The translations under genes were made by a program, and so were the position numbers. Positions 55,682 to 64,000 of a stretch of 64,000 bases of DNA are shown one piece after another. This stretch comes from Cyclina sinensis (taxonomy: Eukaryota > Mollusca > Bivalvia > Venerida > Veneridae). Under the pieces are notes generated by a model. That model was not told the DNA's origin. It saw only the letters and a list, made by a program, of their open reading frames with translations, and ran no database searches. The first letter of the stretch is position 1; the number at the start of each line of letters is the position of its first letter. The stretch is taken from NCBI GenBank assembly GCA_012932295.1, contig JAAONU010000002.1, forward strand, positions 38,871,521 to 38,935,520. Reading direction: 5' to 3'.

Positions 55682-57268
55682 CCCAGTCTACAACAACACA
55701 CTAGTCAATATGCCATGTACTCAAACTGTGATAATATACTGTTATTATTTATTACCTGTGGCACTTTATATTTACCATATTTCAGTCACTTGGTTTTACT
55801 TACATTTTATTTTTTCATAAATATTGCACAGGATTTGAATATTTTGACTGTGACTAAGTATTGTTTGCTTCAACTTGGCTATCAACTTTTATTTGGTTGT
55901 ATTTTGAAAATGTCTAAAATGATTTGTACAAAAAATATACAAAACACTATAAAATAATTTAATAAAAAGAAGTGACTTTTATCATGCTTTATCACAGGGT
56001 TGTGTGAAAAAAACAGTCATCAGAAATAATAAATTCTCAGGTTTGACTCAAGTTTTTTATTGTTGACTTTATACCAATTGTGCTGTTATGAATGATTATA
56101 CTTGTATGCCATCCCCACTATTACTACCATTAGGTGTTTGTGACATTTCAGTGAAAACACTTGCTACAAGAATATATGTACATGAAGTAAAACAAGATTT
56201 AGATATGTATCAGAAACAGTTTACTTGAAATCTGTGAATAGAGGTTTTTTTTCATTTTCAGTTCTGTTTTAAAGTTTGAAGATAATAAATAATGTATTCT
56301 CAGATATACAAAGTAGATTTTGCATCTTGTTGCCTTGCTTAAACAGAAACTTTAAAGGAATTATATATAATTATATAGCTCTTCATTTTTCATTGAAAAA
56401 TGTTTTGTCTTGTGTTTTATTTCAAGATTTAAAGTTAAGTTTTTTGGCTTGCACATTTAATCCTTTCATCAGTATTGCAGTGGGAAACCAACATTTTGAA
56501 GAAAGATACAGTTAAAAAGTGCCAGCAATTTTAGTTTGTATTTTGAGCTATTTCTTGTATTGGAAGAACCTGTCTTTTATTGAATTCTGAGAAAACTAAT
56601 TTTCTAAGCATTATTTTCATACCTAAAGAAGCTTTAAGGAATGAGGCCAGTCATATTTGTAACCTTATTTTAATATATATTTCATTCTACCAACCCCTTA
56701 TTTATACTTTGTACATTTGTCTCGCATATTAGGGTAAAATTGATGAATTTGAAATTCTGTGTATTTATCAGTATTTGCAGTGCTGAAGTTGAATCCTCAA
56801 TTATTCAAGACAACCTTACTAGTCTTTTAAGTGTAACCATGGTAACATGAATTCAGACTGGAGAAAAAAATTTGGATGAAAAGTGTAATTTACATTTCAA
56901 GCATTGATTAGTATGTTCTCATTTTATTGACACTTGAGTGTAAAATCTCTTGTGATATTGTTAGGTACTTATTTTTAAGTTGATATATGTTATTCATGAT
57001 TTTTTCCTTTATCAGATACTGTATGAGGCCAATAATATAATTAATCAGATTTTACAAAACAAACTAGAGACACTAGAGTATTCATTTTATCAAATTTTTA
57101 TTAAGCCTTGCAAAATTAAAGCACAGCAACCTTAACAATTAGGACACATGTTGACACACATCAAAGAGAAAAAAAGCAGATTATCTACACTCATATCAAT
57201 GTTTTACTCAGCACCTTTCTCAGTCAGATATTTAGTTGGTTACCTGTTTAAGCATCAGTTGGTATTTA
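55682..57268 (+). other. Probable 3' UTR / AT-rich downstream DNA of USP2-like gene
   Basis: No coding frame is recognised. The phrase 'gcagtgggaaac...cattttgaagaaagatacagtt' occurs at about 55508 (intron 11) and again at about 56475, a small direct repeat of about 45 bp. Confidence 0.4.
55961..55966 (+). terminator. Candidate proximal polyadenylation signal of USP2-like gene
   Basis: AATAAA lies 280 bases after the stop codon in AT-rich DNA, the first canonical hexamer downstream. Other hexamers follow, one at 60976-60981 shortly before a run of about 17 A at 61012, so a much longer 3' UTR is possible. Confidence 0.4.
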
Positions 57269-57271
57269 TGT

Positions 57272-57562
57272 TTGTTGTTTGTTGGGGTTTAACGCCGATT
57301 TCAACATCTAGGTTATATCTCAGCGGTCAGTCCACCTAACCGGTTTTCCTGGATAACTAACTAGTAATTACCAATTTCTCCGCAAGTGACTGACTACTGT
57401 TCCCACATGATCTTCTCTGAATCAGCAGTGAGAGACAAATGAACATTAGACACAATGGCTGAGATCAATTGTCACGTAGAAATTTTGCCCTGCCCAGTGT
57501 TCAACCATTGACCCAATGATTACTAATCCAGTGCTCTACCTATTGAGCTAAGCGGGTGGGCT
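57272..57562 (-). mobile_element. tRNA-derived SINE, minus strand
   Basis: Read on the minus strand it begins 'gcccacccgcttagctcaat' and has an A box 'tagctcaataggtag' (57535-57549). About 30 bases later there is a degenerate B box 'ggttgaacactgg' (57494-57506), the spacing of a tRNA gene. The rest is a body of about 200 bp ending in 'ggcgttaaaccccaacaaac'. The cloverleaf is not intact, so this is a SINE and not a tRNA gene. Confidence 0.75.
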
Positions 57563-60011
57563 ATTTATGTTTAATTCTCAGTCAAACTGATATAAAGTGA
57601 TCTAAGGAGAAATATTGATTTCAACTTTGCAACTGCCCGCATACATTTTATGCAGCTTCTGATAGGCTGAAACCTGAAGCAAAACAATAAGACGTACGTA
57701 CTAGTGATGTCTTAATTCACATACTTGATTGACAGGTAGAGCTGCTTTAAGCATCATGTGGTCTTGCTTTTGATAGAATGTATATTTCAAAATGGAAATG
57801 ACATGCTTAAATTTTGGAAGACGTAATATTCTGAAAGAGTTGTTACATATATCTTAAATGAATGATCTGGTTTATTTTGATTTTCAAAAATTATTTTTGT
57901 TGATTTTTACATTTTGATAAACAACTTTTAGTGATGTCCAATAATTTTGATAGTTGCAAGCATGCGTTTGATTTAGAACATTGTTAGTATAAAATATTTT
58001 ATTTTAATTACATAATTGAGACTTGAAGAAAATGGAAATGTTATGTTCTATAGCAAATTTATGGTTGATTGCATTTTGGTTGTGAGTTTTACAGACTTTT
58101 CTTGCTTGTTTTCAAAGTATCTGTCCAAAGTGTTACAGCTTTTATAGTATACAGCTAGTGTTACTGTTATGTTTTTATTTTCATGGTGTGTTTTTCAACA
58201 TTTTTAAGCATTTTACTTTGTGTTCTTTTTTTCTTTAAATGGAATATTTAATGGAGTATGTTTGTGCAACAATTCCTGTGTCAAGAATTTTTGCATTGTG
58301 AATTGTAGTTACATGTACATTATTGACTGACAGCCTACAGAATTTTAGCTGTATTGTTTTTTCAGGGTGTGTGTTGGGGGAAAGGGTGTGTGTGTGTGTG
58401 TGGGGGGGGGTGTCAATTTCAACTGTGAAACTCAAAAATTAGTTCTTGTAACTTCACATAAAAATTATTTTGATCACTGTAGAAGCATCTGGTAGGAGAG
58501 TACTAGACACATTACTAGTGCAGAAACAGATTAAGATAAAACCTATAAATTCATCTGTTCATTTATTTTTTTTTTTTGAGTAAATGTTATTTTGAGAGGC
58601 TTAAAAACTATTTAGTAACATTTCTTTACCACTTTTAAAACTCTTGCAATCACAAAGTGAACGTAAATCAAAACATCCTTATCTTAACAAGAATGAAGGA
58701 GTGCATTTCTTACTGCTTGCATTGACAACAGTAAATACATTGTTGTCATGGCTATGCAGAATAACCACACACCTGGGTGAACACATGGCAGAATTAAATC
58801 AGAAAAGTCATGAAGTGGCCATTTTAAGTCATTTGTTTAGTTTTATCACTTTTGGAGCAGTAATTGATGAGTTTGATTTTCTAAAGCCTTTAACAAATGT
58901 CCCAATAAGTTACACAAGGCATTTCAACACAACAGTGTGTGAGTTAACACACAGCACAGCAGAATTATCCACGCTTATTCAGAGTTACCATGGGAACCAT
59001 TATTGATGTAATATCAAGCTGTTTTATGCAATACTTCAAATAACTTCACTATCTCAGTCATGTTATTTACCCATATATACATTCATTTGTGTGATGCACA
59101 TGTTGAGGTAATTTATATCATGTGTTGCAGTTATGATAAAGAGAATTTGCTATTATTTCAAATTAAGGATGTTTGTTTCTGTGTCATTTTAGGAACAGAT
59201 GAACACTATAATATAGGTCAAGCTTGAATATCATTTGTGTTCTGACTTTCATAAAATCTTGAAATGTCTGCTTCTAAAAGCTTGATAACAGGTACAGACA
59301 GACTATGGTCTGCACTGCTTGCCATTTAAACATTAAGTCTACAGTTAATACCTCTGGTAAATGGGTCTGTCTTAATTGAATGTTGGACAAGTCATTGGTA
59401 GAAATGAAAAAGGACTTAACCCGTGAATGTCTAGCATCTACAAAATAAGACACAGGCAAACAGAGAAGACCGAGATCAGACACTGCAATATGGGGCATTT
59501 GATCAGAGTCTACACGGTTTGCATTAGGCCTTTCTTCCCTAAATAAAATGAAATTGAAAATTTATACCAGAAACTCTTTTATTGAAAATGGACTTGTCCA
59601 ACTATCAAGGATGGCATAATCCACTGGGCGTAAATGGGTTAATAAAGGTACATAGTGTTAGTTTGCAGGAGAGTTGTTACAAGGATGTCGGGGAATAGGA
59701 CTTCATTTTATACTCTAATTACCCATTAAGGTAGGAGAATTATTTTTATTATTTTTATAGGTTTCTAGAGACTCACTTATCAGACTTTTTCATCCATGAA
59801 TAATTGTATCACATGCTTCCATAAGTCCCTTCCAAAAGGGGAGTTATTAATTACTTACTCTTTGAGTAGAGTAATTGCTTATGTTCTTCTATAACTTTAT
59901 ATCTTTATTGTCGATGTTTATTTATGTTTTAGATCAAATGTATGTTATGTATAAATGTGTCTGTGTGTCTTACACTTATAGCAGACCACCACTGTAAAAT
60001 CGCACTTTCCT
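57563..60011. other. Intergenic/3' UTR DNA with fragments of dispersed repeats
   Basis: A GT/G-rich simple tract lies at 58378-58412. The part at about 59270-59645 ('gtacagacagactatggtct', 'atgttggacaagtcattggt', 'tgggcgtaaatgggttaata') resembles a dispersed bivalve repeat; related phrases occur at 51760-51830. An isolated 120-codon frame (58644-59006) has no recognised motif. No gene is called. Confidence 0.4.
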
Positions 60012-60508
60012 GGTTGGTAGTCATCTGTATATCTGCCAGTCTAAATTTTCTCACCATCAGGCTTCACGTGTCTTGTACCTATGGTTGGTAGTCATCTGTA
60101 TATCTGCCAGTCTAAATTTTCTCACCATCAGGCTTCACGTGTCTTGTACCTATGGTTGGTAGTCATCTGTATGTCTGCCAGTCTGAATTTTCTCACCATC
60201 AGGCTTCACGTGTCTTGTACCTATGGTTGGTAGTCATCTGTATGTCTGCCAGTCTAAATTTTCTCACCATCAGGCTTCATGTGTCTTGTACCTATGGTTG
60301 GTAGTCATCTGTATATCTGCCAGTCTAAATTTTCTCACCATCAGGCTTCACGTGTCTTGTACCTATGGTTGGTAGTCATCTGTATATCTGCCAGTCTAAA
60401 TTTTCTCACCATCAGGCTTCACGTGTCTTGTACCTATGGTTGGTAGTCATCTGTATATCTGCCAGTCTAAATTTTCTCACCATCAGGCTTCACGTGTCAT
60501 GTACTTAG
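60012..60508. repeat. 71-bp tandem repeat, 7 copies
   Basis: Units start at 60012, 60083, 60154, 60225, 60296, 60367 and 60438, each 71 bp and almost identical. They run 'ggttggtagtcatctgtata', 'tctgccagtctaaattttct', 'caccatcaggcttcacgtgt', 'cttgtacctat'. Differences are single bases (tata/tatg, cacgtg/catgtg), so expansion is recent. Each unit except one contains a CACGTG E-box. Confidence 0.97.
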
Positions 60509-63500
60509 AGCACTTTTGTTCAGTCTCATTTATGTACATGTCCATGTTTGATAATATTTGTACATACACTATATTGAATGCTGTTTCTTGTTAAGTTATT
60601 TGTACAGTGTATATAGTAGTTGAATCTATAATGGAAAGTTAATTGTTGAACTTGTATTATTACTAATGTGATATTAATTAACTTGTAATTTTTAAATCTG
60701 TATTTTACACTATATATTGTGTATGTTACGCCAGACTTCACAGACTTTTACAGGCTTTGAAGTTTCAGCTTTTTTCTCTTTTAAAAGATTGTTTAAATGT
60801 GCTCTTGCACATTGTTTGTTTTATACATTAGATGTGGAGTATACATGATGAGAATTTTTATGTATGATATATGAAGTAAACAACAACAACATGTCTGTCA
60901 TATCACATCTGACTTTTTTAACAGACCAGGATTTGAGTTTGTATTTTCAAAGAGAAATTGACTTAAGACTGCTTGAATAAAATTTAGTTGCTTGAATTTG
61001 GCTTTGAATTTAAAAAAAAAAAAAAAAAAGAGAAAAACTTCATGCCTGAAATTGTCTTTAAAGATTATTATTTATTTATTTTGTTGAACACATATGCATG
61101 AAACACATGTACACTTGATAGCTTTCATTCATGTATCTATTAAATATTTATGACTCACCAGGTATATTTTTAGTATTTAATATTTATCTACAAACTACTT
61201 CATTTTACTGAGTTGTGAAGTTTTCATAAAACTGTGTTGTGAAAAGAATTTAATATGAATGGACAATTCATAACCCCACAGTTTGATGAATTAGTATAAA
61301 GTAAGGGTTTTTATTTTATTTTTGTTTTTTACTTTTTTTTCTGTGTATACATCAGAACTGATAATGAAATGAGAAGTTAAAGTTGATATTTACTATTTTG
61401 GTGACAATAGTAAGTTTCAGATACTTTTGAATTTTTGAAATCAGAATTCAAAACTTTCTTTGCAGATGTCATAATCTACAGAAAGAAGAACAAAGATAGT
61501 ATAGACTCTTCAATACAAGATAGTTCTGATGTTTTCTTTACCTGATATAGATAACCAGAGGATCTTGTACTAAAAATATCATTTCATGTTTCAATGAGTG
61601 TTTTTTTTTATTACAGGCTAGTAGTTGTATCATAGGAGAATAAATAATAATACATTGTACCATTTACTGTACGTCGTAAATATCACAACATTTTGTTTTC
61701 ATTTAGATTTTGTTTCTGCATAGCTCAGGGGCTGAAATTTTTGTATCAGACTGTACTTGTATGTGACAGTCCAGTGTGTAGATGCTTGTAAAATTGTAAA
61801 ATTATATTTTGGCGATATCAAGAAAAAAACGAAAACTATTTGTACTCTCTATTTTTGGTACAAGTTATATGTACATATTTACATTTTGAAGGAAGACTAT
61901 TTTTGGTACCAAAGAACATTTACTTTTCTAAGGAAATGACTTGATGAAAATGAAAGTTGTTAACGACGAAGGTTTATAACAGCCCTTCTAATGCAAGTTC
62001 ATACATTCAGGAAAAATCTGCTCTGTTTTATACTGTTATAATGTTTTTAGTTTAAATTTACTAGAATGAAAAGTCAATACTTTAATTGTAACACCTGTTT
62101 TGATTGGAAAAGAAATAGTTTTGCAAGATACATGTAAATACTTTGAGAGTAATACCAGGGTTAGAGATTACATGATTATATGATGTATGGTTTGAAGATA
62201 ACTCATTAATGACATTTGCACAGTTAAATTCACCTTTCAGCACATTACTTGATACAGAACTATCCTTATTTTTCACAACAGCTGCTTTTTTCCCTTCAGA
62301 AAATGTGAAGTGATTGTGAGATTAGGAAAGGCTCTGGATGTCTTATTGATGAAAGTATTTACAGGTTGTTATTGATAAGTTTTATTGTCATTTTTTTTTT
62401 ATTATGTTTGAATGTGATTTTTATGAAAAAAAAAATATATAAACGATATTGATTATTTTCCTTTAGATAGCATAAATAATGATTACGCTTATACACAGTT
62501 GTAATAAGTTAGTTAGAATTTCAATGTAAAGTAGAAAATTCAAGATAGGGACTTTGAAAGCTTTATCTTATAATTTTTATATAGAAACAAGTCAGCCTTT
62601 TAACGGCTTTGTTAAAAATAGTTTCTTTACTCCATAAGCTATTTTAAGCAAATACGGTATGACAGAAAAAGAATACATGTACTGATGATAAAGAATGAAA
62701 TTGTTTGCTTGTGTAATACACATACCTCAGTTTACACAATGTTGTAAAAGAACATGCACCAGAAACTGTCCTGTTTGCACTGTGAGAGTGAGTACACGTT
62801 TTAGTGTGTTAACACATTTTAAATATGCTGTTGTGTTAAGATTATGTGCATAGAGCGACATGTGAAATATTCAGGCATGTTTAAAATCAAAGGTGCATCT
62901 ATACATTAGTAAATTTCTGCAGAGTAACTCCATACAGAATAGGCAAATGTGAGATAGGATCATTAGAAAATGAAGTAATATACTAGTACAATGGTTATTA
63001 AAAAATACTTGGTATATAAAGTAAAGGATTTTGTTACATCAGAAAATTTATGTGAACATTAATACATGTAGCTCGATAAAAAGTGAAAAAAAAAAAGATT
63101 TTCAAAATGATTTGCCTTAAACAGTGAAGGTCTTTGTTAATAAATTATTAGTGTGATGAAATTATGTACTTGATCATAATCATGAAATAAAGCATGATTG
63201 TTATATAATACGTCTTGCTCTTTTTACTCATAATGGTAACTTGTGACTTCTTTGTCTGCTCAGTTACTGAAAATATGTGGTAACAAAAGATACAATGTGC
63301 TGGTTAATAGTGCTCAACAAAGTTATTTGTAAAAATCCAGTCTAATAAACATTGGTCATGATTGCCCCAAGTGCTCATTGTGTTTGACTGCTTAGAAAGA
63401 TAAATGCCATGTAATGTAATTATCATCAAAATAAAGTAAAAAAAGAACCAAACAAGGGGCATAATTTTAACAATATTGGTAGAGCTGCACAACTGAATTT

Positions 63501-63640
63501 CATATATCATGCCCCCAGGACGGGCAATTTTGACCCAAGGGACATTATTTGAACAATCTTGGTAGAGATCAACTACACAATGCTATACACCAAAATTCTA
63601 GACTCTAGACCATGCCATTTCAGAGAAGATTTTAATACGC
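60509..63640. other. AT-rich intergenic DNA
   Basis: No gene recognised. An AATAAA at 60976 followed by a run of about 17 A at 61012-61029 may mark a distal poly-A site or the end of an old retrocopy. Open frames are short and isolated. Confidence 0.4.
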
Positions 63641-64000
63641 CCGAAGGGACATATTATGTTGTGTCCCTGATCCGTTCATCTGTTAGCAATTTCGTGTCCA
63701 TTCCTATCTCTTGAACTGATTTAAGGAAATGAAACTACTTGGCAGAAATGTTTATCATAATAAAATATGTTCCAGTTTCCTTGGATCAAGGTCACACTTA
63801 GTCATGATTTAATCTGTCAAATGTTATGTCCGCTCTGTATCTCTTGAACCAATTTAAGGAAATTGAAACTACTAGGCAGAAGTATCAACTATACTGAGAT
63901 GATGTGCAGAGCACAGGTTCCGGCTTGCTCCAATCAAGGTCAAGGTCACACTTAGTCATTATGATATAATGTGTCAGATTTCTTGTCTACTCTGTATCTC
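63640..64000 (+). repeat. 'gaaggtcacacttagtcat'-type modular repeat, cut by window end
   Basis: It begins 'cgcccgaagggacatattat'. Two modules of about 150-160 bp follow ('tgtatctcttgaaccaattt', then 'aaggtcacacttagtcat' at about 63790 and 63945), and a third is cut at 64000. Non-coding. Confidence 0.7.

Noticed and set aside
57494..57560. Possible tRNA gene
   Set aside because: The cloverleaf is incomplete and the B box degenerate, with a SINE body attached. Called a SINE instead.
58644..59006. 120-codon plus-strand frame downstream of USP2
   Set aside because: No recognised domain and no supporting splice or start context. Could be chance within the 3' UTR or intergenic DNA, though it is long for AT-rich DNA.

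Overview
This is eukaryotic nuclear DNA, very probably from a bivalve mollusc. It is AT-rich, with long introns and GT-AG splice sites. It is full of interspersed repeats of the kind found in clam, oyster and scallop genomes: 150-160 bp tandem modules, 'accttgacctttgacc' modules, tRNA-derived SINEs, short TIR elements and a non-LTR retrotransposon. The species cannot be named from the sequence alone. There are no bacterial operons, no CRISPR array, and I saw no free-standing RNA gene.

Two protein genes can be reconstructed exon by exon. They are divergent, with start codons about 8.3 kb apart. (1) Minus strand, 18455-35690: a hormone-sensitive lipase (LIPE/HSL) orthologue in about 12 coding exons, carrying the HGGG oxyanion-hole motif, the GDSAGG nucleophile motif, the catalytic Asp region (DPLLDD) and the catalytic His (LPHGF). 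Its regulatory insert is greatly enlarged and contains a 33-bp coding minisatellite (21 copies of an 11-residue unit). In this assembly a one-base insertion breaks the frame inside that array. (2) Plus strand, 43986-55681: a USP2-type ubiquitin-specific protease, 12 coding exons and 625 codons, every junction in phase, with the Cys and His boxes intact. One cysteine of the usual zinc ribbon reads as Phe.

Layout. 1-3290: AT-rich, no gene seen. 3290-8190: decayed APE-type LINE on the minus strand (3' end at left, ORF1 at right) with a large palindrome inside it. 8190-13515: about 5.3 kb, 45-bp satellite with higher-order periods. 13515-18455: mosaic of nested mobile repeats. 18455-35690: LIPE, whose introns hold repeat modules and nested TIR elements. 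35700-43890: intergenic, with a modular repeat, a GC-rich TIR element and a long 'cttcttgtctgaaa' module array. 43890-55681: USP2-like gene, with a trinucleotide-rich minisatellite in intron 5 and a SINE in intron 8. 55682-64000: 3' UTR and intergenic DNA with a SINE, a 71-bp x 7 tandem repeat and another modular repeat running off the window end.

The two genes have no obvious functional link: one is cytosolic neutral lipid hydrolysis, the other deubiquitination. The most unusual items are the intragenic HSL minisatellite with its 264-bp higher-order structure, the 45-bp satellite whose units carry a splice-donor consensus or an AP-1-like motif next to the LINE 5' end, the shared skeleton of several 150-160 bp repeat families, and the nested TIR elements with visible target-site duplications.
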